DNA from: an uncultured Bacteroidales bacterium
Lineage (GTDB): Bacteria; Bacteroidota; Bacteroidia; Bacteroidales; UBA932
Direction: 5' to 3'
Length of the DNA: 55,350 nucleotides
NCBI GenBank assembly: GCA_944326225.1
Contig: CALVDI010000009.1
Location: forward strand, 1 to 55,350
Both the position numbers and the translations under genes were made by a program. Shown one piece after another: positions 27,550 to 37,271 of this stretch (position 1 is the first letter of the stretch; each line of letters begins with the position of its first letter). Below the pieces are notes generated by a model, which was given only the letters and a program-made list of their open reading frames with translations, had not been told where the DNA came from and ran no database searches.

Positions 27550-28596
27550 TTATCTTTTACGATAATGTCTGGAATCTCCCCATTGGCCGTAGCCGATGGG
27601 GATTTTCATTTCCCGCAGACGCTGTTCGGTTCTGGAAGATGAGATGGCAGCATCCTCTCCTACCCCTGGTTTGTTCTGGTATATCTGATACTCCTCCCTC
27701 ACTTCCGAAAGTGTCAGATTGGGCATTAGCACATTGGCTCCGGCCATTATAGCTCTTTCCCTGCCATCGGGCACTATGGCCTGCATGGCAGTAGTGGCCG
27801 CGATATTGATATCCGGCATAAGCAGCCGCAGCAGAGCGACCATCCTCAATGACAGATCAAGTCTTCTCTCCAGATCCGGAATCAGATGTCTGCAGGCGTA
27901 CAGCGGTGTCTCCGAGTGCTCCAGATACGGTCCCATACCGCACATATCGATGTCCATCTCCTTGAAAAAGAGCAGGTCATCGGCAAGATTTGCTGCTGTC
28001 TGGAACGGAAGTCCTATCATAACCCCTGTGCCTACCTGATAGCCGCACTTGCGCAAATCCCTGAGGGCCTGCACTCTCGTCTCGTAACTATGAACTGCGT
28101 CCACAGGATGGATCTTCTCGTACAGTTCCCTGATAGAGGACTCTATCCGCAGCAGATACCGATGGGCTCCGGCCTCATACCACTCCCTGTACACCTCTTC
28201 CGTCTGCTCTCCCAGCGACAGGGTTATGCCCAGAGGCCAGCGGCGCTTGATCTCCACCAGCAGCGAGGTTATCTTGTCTATGAATTTACGGTCAGTACGC
28301 TCCCCGCCCTGTATTACCATTGAGCCGTACCCCTGCTCAGAAGCAAAAGCCGCAGCCTCCAGCACTTCCTCCGATGTCAGCTCATACCTGCCCGTGTTCA
28401 GGTTATCCCGCCTTATGCCGCAATACAGGCAGTTTTTGCGGCAGATATTGGATATCTCCACCAGACCGCGCAGATATACATTCTCTCCCACTGTCTCTTT
28501 CTTGACCCTGTATGCCTCAGAATACAGCGCGGAGGCTACTTCCGGAGAATCATCCTCCAGACAGGAGATTAAGGCCTCTCTGTCCAGATTCCTCAT
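27550..28596 (-). CDS. hydE: [FeFe]-hydrogenase H-cluster maturase HydE
   Basis: A 348-residue radical-SAM enzyme. The cluster motif is CRKNCLYCGIR (CX3CX2C), preceded by VYLRGLVEISN, as in HydE. SMVIQGGERTD and HRYLLRIESS hold the SAM-binding and barrel residues typical of the family. The last 60 residues lack the extra Cys triad of the accessory cluster seen in some HydE, so only the SAM cluster is expected. HydE supplies a component of the dithiomethylamine/diiron precursor for the H-cluster. Its ATG overlaps the stop of hydF (28593-28596), so hydF and hydE are co-translated. No hydG or hydrogenase catalytic subunit lies in the window. Confidence 0.93.
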   Translation of the reverse strand: MRNLDREALISCLEDDSPEVASALYSEAYRVKKETVGENVYLRGLVEISNICRKNCLYCGIRRDNLNTGRYELTSEEVLEAAAFASEQGYGSMVIQGGERTDRKFIDKITSLLVEIKRRWPLGITLSLGEQTEEVYREWYEAGAHRYLLRIESSIRELYEKIHPVDAVHSYETRVQALRDLRKCGYQVGTGVMIGLPFQTAANLADDLLFFKEMDIDMCGMGPYLEHSETPLYACRHLIPDLERRLDLSLRMVALLRLLMPDINIAATTAMQAIVPDGRERAIMAGANVLMPNLTLSEVREEYQIYQNKPGVGEDAAISSSRTEQRLREMKIPIGYGQWGDSRHYRKR

Positions 28597-29792
28597 AGCA
28601 GCAACGGTTTAAGGGCCCTTTCGTAGATACCTTTCATATAGGATATGGCCATACCGTAATTGGACACAGGTATGCCTTTCTCTATGGCCGGCAACAGACG
28701 GGAGAAGAGCTGACGCCTGGTAATCATGCAGCCGCCGCACTGCAGCACCAGCGCATAGTCCTCTATGGGACGGCTGACCGCATCCAGACCGCCCACCACG
28801 TCGAACTCCAGCCTCTTTCCGGTGAACCTGCGCATCAGTGCCGGAATCTTCACCCTTCCGATATCATCGCACGAGGCATGATGAGTACATGACTCCAATA
28901 TCAACACCCTGTCCCCGTCCTTAAGAGCACTTATCTTCGGAGTGCCCTTGCAGTAATCCTCGAAACAGCCCTTGCTGCGCGCCAGAAGCATACTGAAACT
29001 GGTAAGCGGCACATTCTCCGGAACTACAGCCGCCACTTCGCTGAAAGCCTGGCTGTCAGTAACTACAAGAGAGAACTCCCTGCCGTCGCTGAACAGACCG
29101 GCAAGTCTGTCCGGCTGCACCACAGTGACTACTGCCCCGATATCCAGCAGATTGCGTATCGCATTGACCTGAGGCAGGATCAGCCTGCCGGTAGGAGCCT
29201 CGCTGTCTATTGGACACACCAGCAGGACATGCTGTCCGGGACACACAAGTCCGTCAAACATAGGCCTCTCACTGTAGCGGGATGCAGAAACACTCTTTAT
29301 CATCCTCTCTGTCAGCATACGCACCTCTTCTTCCAGCTCAGAAGCAGGCAGTGCAGTGGAAAATTCCACGGTCTCCGTCCCGGATATCTCCTCGACTCTG
29401 GCCTTAAGAGCATCGTCAAGCATACCCATATCGGATTTATTGTGAACCGGGATTACGGGCAGGGCATAGCGGGCAAAGAGCCGCAGCATACCCTCCTCAT
29501 ATTCCCCGAACGCATCTCCGGTAAAAACCAGAAGAGCCAGATCTATCTGAGCTGCGACCGACTCGCTTCTGGCGACCCTCATCCGTCCAAGATTTCCCTC
29601 ATCGTCTATACCGGCTGTATCAATCAACACACAAGGTCCCAGTCCGAATATCTCGATCCGCTTCCGCACGGGGTCCGTAGTGGTTCCCGGAGTATCCGAG
29701 ACTATCGCTACATCCTGGCCGGCAAGAGCATTGATTATAGAGGATTTTCCGACATTTCTCCTTCCGAAAATGCCAATATTCAGCGTACTCAT
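28593..29792 (-). CDS. hydF: [FeFe]-hydrogenase maturation GTPase HydF
   Basis: A 399-residue scaffold protein on which the H-cluster precursor is assembled and delivered. The N-terminal GTPase has GRRNVGKSSIINAL (P-loop), the DTPGTT switch region, DTAGIDD and HNKSD (guanine specificity). A middle dimerisation domain follows, then the C-terminal iron-sulfur region with ILESCTHHASCDD and the terminal LQCGGCMITR, giving the Cys/His and CxxC ligands for the [4Fe-4S] site. Length is normal. Upstream TATTTTTG on the minus strand (29817-29824) is its likely -7 box, divergent from the DUF6913 promoter. The pair indicates an [FeFe]-hydrogenase elsewhere in the genome and an anaerobic lifestyle. Confidence 0.95.
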   Translation of the reverse strand: MSTLNIGIFGRRNVGKSSIINALAGQDVAIVSDTPGTTTDPVRKRIEIFGLGPCVLIDTAGIDDEGNLGRMRVARSESVAAQIDLALLVFTGDAFGEYEEGMLRLFARYALPVIPVHNKSDMGMLDDALKARVEEISGTETVEFSTALPASELEEEVRMLTERMIKSVSASRYSERPMFDGLVCPGQHVLLVCPIDSEAPTGRLILPQVNAIRNLLDIGAVVTVVQPDRLAGLFSDGREFSLVVTDSQAFSEVAAVVPENVPLTSFSMLLARSKGCFEDYCKGTPKISALKDGDRVLILESCTHHASCDDIGRVKIPALMRRFTGKRLEFDVVGGLDAVSRPIEDYALVLQCGGCMITRRQLFSRLLPAIEKGIPVSNYGMAISYMKGIYERALKPLLL

Positions 29793-29816
29793 ATAACTTT
29801 CCAGATTTCAAAATGG

Positions 29817-29824
29817 CAAAAATA
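29817..29824 (-). promoter_or_regulatory. hydF: -7 box of hydF-hydE
   Basis: TATTTTTG read on the minus strand, about 25 bases before the hydF ATG. The best -33 candidate is TTTA at 29843-29846, with an 18-base spacer, so the match is partial. Confidence 0.45.
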
Positions 29825-29867
29825 TATCATTTCTCATAAATTTAAACGACTTATGAATCTTTATTGC

Positions 29868-29875
29868 TATCTTTG
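29868..29875 (+). promoter_or_regulatory. -7 box of the DUF6913-DUF368-TamB operon
   Basis: TATCTTTG is a full match and ends four bases before the ATG at 29880. The message would therefore start at or near the start codon unless translation begins further in. Confidence 0.45.
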
Positions 29876-29879
29876 GAGG

Positions 29880-30422
29880 ATGAGAAATTGGTTTCTGACA
29901 CGGATATTGCAGTGGAAAGCCCTTAAGAAGATAGACAATCCCCACAAGGGCAGATATGTCTCTTTAAGCTCAGCCCGCAGGGTCGGTTTCATCGTAGACG
30001 CATGCATTCCAGGAACGGCTGAGGCTGTACATGTACTCAAAAAGGAACTGACGGGACGAGGCATCGCATACACCGGCATCTGCATAGATTCTGGCAAAGA
30101 GCCACTATACGACAAGGAGATTGCCGCAGACTCATGCATATCCATCATTAGGCGTAAAAACACAAACTGGTACGGAGTCCCTAAGCCGGATATGCTGACT
30201 CCGTTTATCGGACAGCCTCTGGATATACTCTTGGATCTGACATCCGGCAAACGTCTTTTTCAAGCTGACTATATCATCAAAAGATCAACTGCAGCACTCA
30301 TCATCGGTGTGGACACATCACCGACATCACAATACGACATGATCGTCAGCTGTAAGGATGAAGATACTACCGAAACAGAGCTTGTAAAGAACATTATCAA
30401 ATATCTGACAACAATACACTAA
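29880..30422 (+). CDS. DUF6913 family protein
   Basis: A 180-residue cytosolic protein. The start (MRNWFLTRILQWKALKKIDN) was chosen because it gives a basic amphipathic N terminus as in the Bacteroidetes DUF6913 family; an in-frame ATG at 29853 lies in the promoter. The body is alpha/beta with VGFIVDACIPGTAEAVHVLKK, IAYTGICIDSG, DILLDLTSGKRLFQADYII and AALIIGVDTSPTSQYDMIV. This resembles a Rossmann-type fold without a nucleotide-binding glycine loop. Function is not known. It stands first in a run with a DUF368 membrane protein and TamB (gaps of seven and about fifteen bases), which hints at envelope biogenesis. Confidence 0.7.
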   Translation: MRNWFLTRILQWKALKKIDNPHKGRYVSLSSARRVGFIVDACIPGTAEAVHVLKKELTGRGIAYTGICIDSGKEPLYDKEIAADSCISIIRRKNTNWYGVPKPDMLTPFIGQPLDILLDLTSGKRLFQADYIIKRSTAALIIGVDTSPTSQYDMIVSCKDEDTTETELVKNIIKYLTTIH

Positions 30423-30429
30423 AACAATT

Positions 30430-31395
30430 ATGAGAAAGTTTTCCTCATACGCGATGATTACCCTCAAAGGCATCGGCATGGGTGCCGCAGATGTAATTCC
30501 AGGAGTTTCCGGAGGCACAATAGCCTTCCTGACAGGCATCTATGAAGAGCTGCTGGGTTCCATCAAATCCATCAACACACAGGCATTCAAACTGCTTTTC
30601 ACAGGCAGGATCGGACAGTTCTGGAAGCACATCAACGGCAACTTCCTGATATCATTGATACTGGGTATCGGCATCAGTTTCTTCTCACTGGCAAAGCTGA
30701 TGCAATATCTGATGGCCAACGAACCTATTCCCCTATGGTCCTTTTTCTTCGGTCTCATTATTGCTTCTGCAATACTGATACTCAAGGATATAGACCTTAC
30801 CAAGATAAAGCATCTGCTGGCCCTTGCTCTAGGTACAGCAGCCGGAGCCGCCATCTGTCTGATCTCCCCTACCGAGACACCGAATGACCTATGGTTCATC
30901 TTCCTTTGCGGAGCCATAGCCATCTGCGCGATGATATTGCCCGGCATATCCGGCAGTTTCATCCTCCTGCTGCTGGGCAAGTACGAATATATGCTGAAGG
31001 CACTCACCGATCTCAATATAGTGCTGATCATCACCTTTGTCATAGGTGCCGCCATAGGTATAGTCTCTTTCTCCCACTTCCTGACATGGCTGCTGAAAAA
31101 ATACCATATAACCACTATAAGCGCACTGGCAGGCATCATGATAGGTTCACTGGTAAAAGTATGGCCGTGGCAGTTCCAGCACGACGGAGTCTCCATGCCG
31201 GTCCTGCCCTTCGACGAGCGCATACAGACAGGTGTGCAGAGTATGATAGAGGCCGGCAAAAGCGTCGGAGACATAACAAAATACTCAGGCCACATAGGTC
31301 TTGCGGTACTCTTCGCTCTCATCGGCGTCGCACTGGTGCTCATACTTGAGCTGGCGGCCAACAGGACACGGAAAAAACAGGAACAGGCACAATAA
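30430..31395 (+). CDS. DUF368 integral membrane protein
   Basis: A 321-residue polytopic membrane protein, roughly eight to nine hydrophobic segments. The N-terminal motif GIGMGAADVIPGVSGGTIAFLTGIY is the DUF368 signature, and a second repeat, ICAMILPGISGSFILLLLGKYE, shows the internal duplication of the family. Members of DUF368 and the DedA family have been reported to move undecaprenyl phosphate across the membrane in other bacteria (PopT); that is a plausible role here, as the downstream gene TamB handles envelope assembly. The gene is seven bases after DUF6913. Confidence 0.85.
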   Translation: MRKFSSYAMITLKGIGMGAADVIPGVSGGTIAFLTGIYEELLGSIKSINTQAFKLLFTGRIGQFWKHINGNFLISLILGIGISFFSLAKLMQYLMANEPIPLWSFFFGLIIASAILILKDIDLTKIKHLLALALGTAAGAAICLISPTETPNDLWFIFLCGAIAICAMILPGISGSFILLLLGKYEYMLKALTDLNIVLIITFVIGAAIGIVSFSHFLTWLLKKYHITTISALAGIMIGSLVKVWPWQFQHDGVSMPVLPFDERIQTGVQSMIEAGKSVGDITKYSGHIGLAVLFALIGVALVLILELAANRTRKKQEQAQ

Positions 31396-31410
31396 AACAA
31401 CTATTCAGCC

Positions 31411-34400
31411 ATAAGAACTGTAAGAAAGATATTAACAGGGATTCTGATCCTGATATGCGTTATCCCCTTCGCCGGTTATGTGGCCCTGCAGTTTCCCGGA
31501 CTGCAGACCAGGATAGCGCAGAGGGTGGTTGCTGCTATTGAGCCGGGCATAAACGGGAAGATAGAGGTAGGACGGATCTCCATAGTATTTTTCAACAAGA
31601 TCATGGCCTATGATATCAGTGTTACCGGAACGCCAGGGGATACTCTTGCTGCATTTGATAAACTCTCCATTACCATCTCGCCCGGAGAATTGTTGAAAGG
31701 CGACCTCACTATAGACAGGATGCTCATTGAAAACGGATGTTTCAATTTTATTCAGGAAAAGCCGCACTATTCCAATCTCAACCGCATATTCAACTATTCC
31801 CCCACACCGGACTCTCTTAAAAGTCCCTTCCGGATACCGGACATGTCTATTGACGAGCTTGTCTTGCGCAACATGAGGTTCTCAATGCTCAATCCGAAAA
31901 AGGATACTGTACCGGTTAAAACAGGTCAAATGAATTTTAATAACTTGGCTGTAAGAGACATCAATGCCAAATTCAACAGAATCCGGATACACGACAACAC
32001 CATCTCCTGCAGAATAAGAGACCTCAGCTGCCGGGAACAGTCCGGATACGAACTCCGCTCCCTTGCCGGATACTTCTGCCTCGACTCCTGCAGGACAGCT
32101 ATAGAGAATCTGCATCTGAAAGATACCTGGTCCGATATCAATGCCCGTTATCTGTCCTTCGGCTATAACAGCGGAAAAGACCTTAATGACTTCATTAACA
32201 AAATCGTACTCGGTGTGGATTTCGACAACGCAGTTCTGAATTTCAAAAGTCTGGGATATTTCGCCAGCAGCCTTCAAGGCAACGGGACCGAATTGATAAT
32301 CACCGGAGAAGTGACGGGGCCTGTATGCAGATTAAGAACAAACGACCTGATACTCACGTCCGGAGACAGCACTCTGATTCACATAGGAGCCGATATTACA
32401 GGGCTACCTGATATTGACCGCACCATATTTGACTTGGACATCAAGAGGATAAGCACAGTCTCCCCCGAACTGTCCTGTATAGTGGCGGCATTCAGTCACA
32501 AAGCCAATACCATACACAAGTTTATACCGGACACCAGAATAAATCTGAACGGAGAACTGAACGGGACATTGTATGACTTGAGTTCCAACGGGAAGATTAC
32601 ATCTTCCGACGGTGACATAGCATATTCCGCACAACTGTTCAGAGACAGTGTCCTCAACAGCACAAACCTAAGCACGACCCTGAATGTCAATGGCCTCGAT
32701 ATAGGGAAACTGATAAACAACAGCACTTTCGGAGAAGTAGACCTGACGGCCGGACTCCATGCCAGCCTCAGAGGGCCCGGTGATGGAGGCATAACGGCCA
32801 ACCTTGACTCACTGCGCATCTCCAGAATGAGCATAAAGGGTTATGAGTATTCCGGCATTGCTGTCAACGGAGAAATGCAGAACAATATGGCAAATGTCAG
32901 GATGATCAGTCACGACATGGCTTTCCCGATGATGTTCCAGAGCATCATCCATCTGGACAGCATCAACGGACCAAAGCGGATCCAACTGTTCATGGATGTG
33001 CCTTACGCTGACTTGATGGCCATGAATATCGTCAACAAGGGCAGCATCTCCAACATGGGCATAACTGCCGGTGCAGACCTCCGGTTTACAGACCGCAGCA
33101 TACTCGGCAACGTCCTTCTGGACAACATCAGCTACGCCAATGACAACGGACGGTACCATATAGATTCACTGTATATCAGGTCCGCCATCCTGGAAAACCG
33201 CAATATAATTACGGTAAAGTCCCCCATATTCAATGCAGACTACTCCGGAACAGGAGCTCCGTCAGCTCTGCTGGAACGGCTGAAACTGGCGGTTAGAGGA
33301 AATGCCCTGGCCGATGCCGTCAAAGTGGACACCACCATAACAAACAGCTCCGAAGGACGTTATGACTTTCACCTGAGGACGTATGACATGTCCCAGATAT
33401 GCGAAATCATGATGCCTGGACTGCACATTGCGGACAGCACTACCGTAAATATGAGGCTTGACAATGACAATACCTTGGATTTCAACGCCCAGTCAGCATC
33501 CGTCTCATTCGGGACAAAATCCGGAAAAGAAGTGGCATTAAGCGACATATCGCTGGCTTCAGACAATCTGTTCGGAAGTACTGAAGCACTCCTTTCCATA
33601 GGCAGAGTCAACTCCGGTAACATCCTGATGGACAATTTATGCCTGCATATGGATGAACGGGACAATACTCTGCGTACTACACTGTCCTTCAATAATGCTG
33701 ACACCACTTACATCAATCTGGCCGCGGGCATCAGCATGAGCCGTAACTCAAATGAGATGCTGACCACCAGGATTCTCCTCGACAGTTCCGAAATCAACAT
33801 CAGAGGACACAGATGGCATATTGCTCCCGCATCCGTTCTCATATCCGACAGATACTACAACATACAGGGGCTGGAACTTACCGGAGACACAGACCGCCTG
33901 AACATAACAGGCACTGTATCAGAAAATCCGGAAGAGAATATATCTCTGACCGTAGACAACATGGATCTGTCTGTGCTCAACTCATTCACTACTGCCGGAC
34001 TGAACTTGAACGGATATCTGACCGGAAAGTTAAGCCTGTTCAACTTCTTTTCAGGCATGAGCGTATCTATGGAGATGGCCGGCAAGAGCCTGAGCATCTT
34101 CGGGAAAGACCTCGGCGATCTCGAGATACTAAGTCAGAGAGACATTTCCAAAAACCGCTTCAATATCCTGGTCAACAATTACATCGGAGACACCAATCCG
34201 ATAAATGTCAGCGGATATTACATACCGGGACGGAACTACATGAATCTTCGCCTGCTGCTGAGAGAACTGCAGCTAAGTTACCTATCCCCGGCGCTGAAAG
34301 AGATTCTCAGCATAGACAGCGGCAGTGTTAGCGGAGACATCAATATATCCGGCCAGCCTGACCAGCTGGTTGTCATAAGTGAGAGCTGCCGTCTGGACTC

Positions 34401-35997
34401 TGTAATCTTTACTCCTGCTTTTACTAAAGTTCCTTACATAGCGGATGGTCCTGTCATCTTTTCCCAAAGAGGCATAGAACTTAACAATCTTAACATTTTC
34501 GATTCGAAGGGAGCAAAAGCAGTTCTTAACGGAAACATCGTTCACAACTCATTCAGAAATATATACCTCGATGCAGGACTGACTTTCAACAACCTCATGT
34601 GTCTTAACACCACTGCTCACGACAACAGTCAATTTTACGGCACAGCCTATGCGTCAGGCAATGTCTCCATATCAGGATATACAGACAATCTGCTAATAGA
34701 CGCGCAGGTAGCCACCAATGACAACTCCTCAGTCCACATACCTCTGTCCTCCGCGTCATCAGCAACAACTACTGACCTGATCTCTTATACGGATTTCCGG
34801 CTTCCGGAAGACTTCACCGACATGGCCGACACCCCAACCGGTTCTGAGAACAGGGCCGGAAACCGCAGCAATATAGAGATAAGGGCCATGGCCAGCATCA
34901 CCCAGGGTACCGAACTGCTGGTGGAGATGAACAAACAGTTCGGCGGCACTTTGAAATGCACCGGAAACGGAGAACTGGAACTCACATTCAATCCGTCCAG
35001 AAATATCTTAGACCTGCGCGGTGACTACACCGTAGCGGACGGCAGCTATCACCTTACACTGTCTGCGATACAGTCCAGGGACTTTACTCTGGACGAAGGT
35101 GGTAGCATAGCTTTCAACGGAGACATCAAGAACACGAGTCTGAACGTAGGCGCGACCTACCGGACAAAGGCCTCCATATCCACACTTATATCCGACACTA
35201 CTTCAGTGGGCAACAGACGCAATGTAGACTGCGGCATACAGCTGCAGGGCTCCCTGAGCAATCCGGAAGTGTCTTTCTCCATAGACATTCCCGACCTGGA
35301 CCCCATCACAAAGGGAAGAGTCGAAAGTGCACTGAGCACTCCGGACAAAGTCCTCAAGCAGGTCATGGCCCTGCTGATATCCGGCAGCTTCGTACCTGAC
35401 GAGCAGTCCGGCATCGTAAACAATTCCACCATACTGTATTCAAACGCCAGCGAGATTCTGTCCAACCAGTTCAACAACATATTCCGGCAGCTGGACATTC
35501 CGCTTGACTTAGGACTCAATTACCAGCCCGGAACAGCCACCGGCGGGAAAGACATGTTCGATGTGGCTATCTCCTATCAGGCATTCAACAACAGACTGAT
35601 CATCAACGGTAATCTTGGAAACAGCGAGACATCGTCCAACTGGGCCGGCGACTTTGAGGCCGAGATCAAGGTAGACCGACAGGGCAAGTTGCGCGTCACT
35701 CTATTCACCCGTTCGGCCGACTCTTACTCCAATTACCTGGACAACACCCAGCGAAGCGGCTTCGGTATGACCTATCAGGACGAGTTCGACACATTCGGGG
35801 ACTTTCTGAGGAACATATTCTACTCCCGCAAGCGCAAGGAAGAATACGAACTGCAGCTCATGAAAGAAGCCGAAGAGGAGTTGGAAAAAGAGGCGGCGGA
35901 GGCCAATATCAGGAAAGAGAATGTCATGAAACCGAAGGAAGATCCGATGAACCTCTCCGAAGAGACCGGCTACGTGGAATATCAGGCCGAGAACTGA
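31411..35997 (+). CDS. tamB: TamB-like translocation and assembly module, apparent ATA start
   Basis: About 1528 residues if read from the ATA at 31411. The first in-frame canonical start is GTG at 31480, which would remove most of the hydrophobic anchor; the upstream codons encode RKILTGILILICVIPFAGYV, the expected inner-membrane signal anchor of TamB. The rest is a long beta-repeat body (AsmA/TamB-like grooved beta-taco, e.g. DISVTGTPGDTLAAFDKLSI) and a C-terminal DUF490 domain from about 1150 (FNPSRNILDLRGDYTVADGS, YHLTLSAIQSRDFTLDEGG, QLDIPLDLGLNYQPG). It connects inner membrane and outer membrane for lipid or barrel transfer. A charged tail (EEYELQLMKEAEEELEKEAA) ends it. TamA is not next to it. 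Confidence 0.88.
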   Translation: MRTVRKILTGILILICVIPFAGYVALQFPGLQTRIAQRVVAAIEPGINGKIEVGRISIVFFNKIMAYDISVTGTPGDTLAAFDKLSITISPGELLKGDLTIDRMLIENGCFNFIQEKPHYSNLNRIFNYSPTPDSLKSPFRIPDMSIDELVLRNMRFSMLNPKKDTVPVKTGQMNFNNLAVRDINAKFNRIRIHDNTISCRIRDLSCREQSGYELRSLAGYFCLDSCRTAIENLHLKDTWSDINARYLSFGYNSGKDLNDFINKIVLGVDFDNAVLNFKSLGYFASSLQGNGTELIITGEVTGPVCRLRTNDLILTSGDSTLIHIGADITGLPDIDRTIFDLDIKRISTVSPELSCIVAAFSHKANTIHKFIPDTRINLNGELNGTLYDLSSNGKITSSDGDIAYSAQLFRDSVLNSTNLSTTLNVNGLDIGKLINNSTFGEVDLTAGLHASLRGPGDGGITANLDSLRISRMSIKGYEYSGIAVNGEMQNNMANVRMISHDMAFPMMFQSIIHLDSINGPKRIQLFMDVPYADLMAMNIVNKGSISNMGITAGADLRFTDRSILGNVLLDNISYANDNGRYHIDSLYIRSAILENRNIITVKSPIFNADYSGTGAPSALLERLKLAVRGNALADAVKVDTTITNSSEGRYDFHLRTYDMSQICEIMMPGLHIADSTTVNMRLDNDNTLDFNAQSASVSFGTKSGKEVALSDISLASDNLFGSTEALLSIGRVNSGNILMDNLCLHMDERDNTLRTTLSFNNADTTYINLAAGISMSRNSNEMLTTRILLDSSEINIRGHRWHIAPASVLISDRYYNIQGLELTGDTDRLNITGTVSENPEENISLTVDNMDLSVLNSFTTAGLNLNGYLTGKLSLFNFFSGMSVSMEMAGKSLSIFGKDLGDLEILSQRDISKNRFNILVNNYIGDTNPINVSGYYIPGRNYMNLRLLLRELQLSYLSPALKEILSIDSGSVSGDINISGQPDQLVVISESCRLDSVIFTPAFTKVPYIADGPVIFSQRGIELNNLNIFDSKGAKAVLNGNIVHNSFRNIYLDAGLTFNNLMCLNTTAHDNSQFYGTAYASGNVSISGYTDNLLIDAQVATNDNSSVHIPLSSASSATTTDLISYTDFRLPEDFTDMADTPTGSENRAGNRSNIEIRAMASITQGTELLVEMNKQFGGTLKCTGNGELELTFNPSRNILDLRGDYTVADGSYHLTLSAIQSRDFTLDEGGSIAFNGDIKNTSLNVGATYRTKASISTLISDTTSVGNRRNVDCGIQLQGSLSNPEVSFSIDIPDLDPITKGRVESALSTPDKVLKQVMALLISGSFVPDEQSGIVNNSTILYSNASEILSNQFNNIFRQLDIPLDLGLNYQPGTATGGKDMFDVAISYQAFNNRLIINGNLGNSETSSNWAGDFEAEIKVDRQGKLRVTLFTRSADSYSNYLDNTQRSGFGMTYQDEFDTFGDFLRNIFYSRKRKEEYELQLMKEAEEELEKEAAEANIRKENVMKPKEDPMNLSEETGYVEYQAEN

Positions 35998-36008
35998 ACT
36001 AAGAGATA

Positions 36009-37271
36009 TCAGGGCAGAGTCACGCGGACTATCTTTCCTATCCTGTCCTTGTCAAACGGTTCCTCCACCTTAATATAGTTGCGGGTGTAACCGAACATCT
36101 TCCCGCCCTTGGACTTGCTCTCGAACAGCACTTCCTCCTCACGTCCGCTGTTTTCCCTGCAGAAAGCCTCATAGAATCCCGATGACATCTCCTCCAGGAC
36201 TTCCACCCTATGGGTCTTGACTATTTCGGGGACCTGGTCCGGCATCACGGCTGCAGGCGTACCGGAACGTCGTGAATAGGGAAATACATGGATAAAGGCC
36301 GGCTTTATCTCTCTTAGAAAATCACAGGTAGCCTCAAAATCACTGTCTGTCTCCCCTGGGAAACCGACTATCACGTCTATACCGAAGAAGACACGCTCCA
36401 TCCTCTCACGGATATAGGCTATCTTCCGCTTGAAAAAGCCGGTATCGTAACGACGGGCCATCCTGCGCAGCACGGCATCGCATCCGGACTGCAGCGGAAT
36501 GTGGAAATGCGGCAGGAACTTGGTACCGGAGGCTATCCAGTCCACAATCTCCGGCCTGAGCAGATTGGGTTCTATAGACGAGATACGGTAACGCTCAATT
36601 CCTTCCACATCGTTGAGCCGCTGAAGCAACCCTAGGAAACTCTCCCCTGTCCTGCGTCCGTAGTCACCGGTATTGACACCAGTAAGCACTATCTCCCTGA
36701 TACCCGCAGCGGCAATCTCCTCCGCCTGGGAGACCAGCATGTCCGACGGCAGACTGCGGCTGCATCCTCTTGCATAAGGAACAGTGCAGTAAGAGCACTT
36801 GTAGTCACAGCCGTCCTGTATCTTCAGAAAAGACCGGGTACGTTCTCCCGTGGAAAAGGCCGGATAGATTACCTGTACGCTGTCTATGTCCGTCACGTCA
36901 GCCGCAGCCTTACCTCGTCGGCCTGACGAGAGCAGACACTCCACCTCATCCACCACAAGGCCCTTGCTTTGAGCACCCAGCACTATATCCACTCCCTCCA
37001 TTGAAGCGATATACTCCCCCTGCAGCTGTGCATAGCATCCTATCACAGCTATAATGGCCTCTGGAGAGCGGCGGTGCAGACGGCGGATAAGATTGCGGTC
37101 CTTCTTGTCACTGTGCTCCGTAACCGAACATGTATTGACGACGTAGATATCCGCCTCCTCCGTATGAGAGACCACCTCATACCCCCTGCGGGCGAACTCA
37201 CGGGCCACAGTCGAGCTCTCGGCATAGTTGAGCTTGCATCCCAGCGTATGTACGGCCACCCTCATCGTCAT
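36009..37271 (-). CDS. mtaB: tRNA t6A37 methylthiotransferase MtaB
   Basis: A 420-residue radical-SAM enzyme that adds a methylthio group to t6A37 of ANN-decoding tRNAs. The N-terminal UPF0004 domain has the three Cys of the auxiliary cluster: HTLGCKLNYAES, VVNTCSVTEHSDKK and AVIGCYAQ. The SAM cluster is CDYKCSYCTVPYARG (CX3CX2C), followed by EIVLTGVNTGDYG and GFPGETDSDFEAT. The C-terminal TRAM domain (KGGKMFGYTRNYIKVEEP) binds tRNA. The absence of the MiaB-specific insert and the ...GCKLN start support MtaB rather than MiaB or RimO. Its ATG overlaps the folB stop by four bases, and it is convergent with TamB (11 bases). Confidence 0.93.
   Translation of the reverse strand: MTMRVAVHTLGCKLNYAESSTVAREFARRGYEVVSHTEEADIYVVNTCSVTEHSDKKDRNLIRRLHRRSPEAIIAVIGCYAQLQGEYIASMEGVDIVLGAQSKGLVVDEVECLLSSGRRGKAAADVTDIDSVQVIYPAFSTGERTRSFLKIQDGCDYKCSYCTVPYARGCSRSLPSDMLVSQAEEIAAAGIREIVLTGVNTGDYGRRTGESFLGLLQRLNDVEGIERYRISSIEPNLLRPEIVDWIASGTKFLPHFHIPLQSGCDAVLRRMARRYDTGFFKRKIAYIRERMERVFFGIDVIVGFPGETDSDFEATCDFLREIKPAFIHVFPYSRRSGTPAAVMPDQVPEIVKTHRVEVLEEMSSGFYEAFCRENSGREEEVLFESKSKGGKMFGYTRNYIKVEEPFDKDRIGKIVRVTLP

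Noticed and set aside
27580-27610. Hairpin CCCCAT...ATGGGG as a terminator between the fifth LPP20-set gene and hydE
   Set aside because: It lies inside the hydE coding end and has no good T tract on the plus strand, so it was not called.
29229-29879. Upstream extension of the DUF6913 frame to 29229
   Set aside because: The extension is antisense to hydF and crosses the hydF and DUF6913 promoters; the family start is near 29880.
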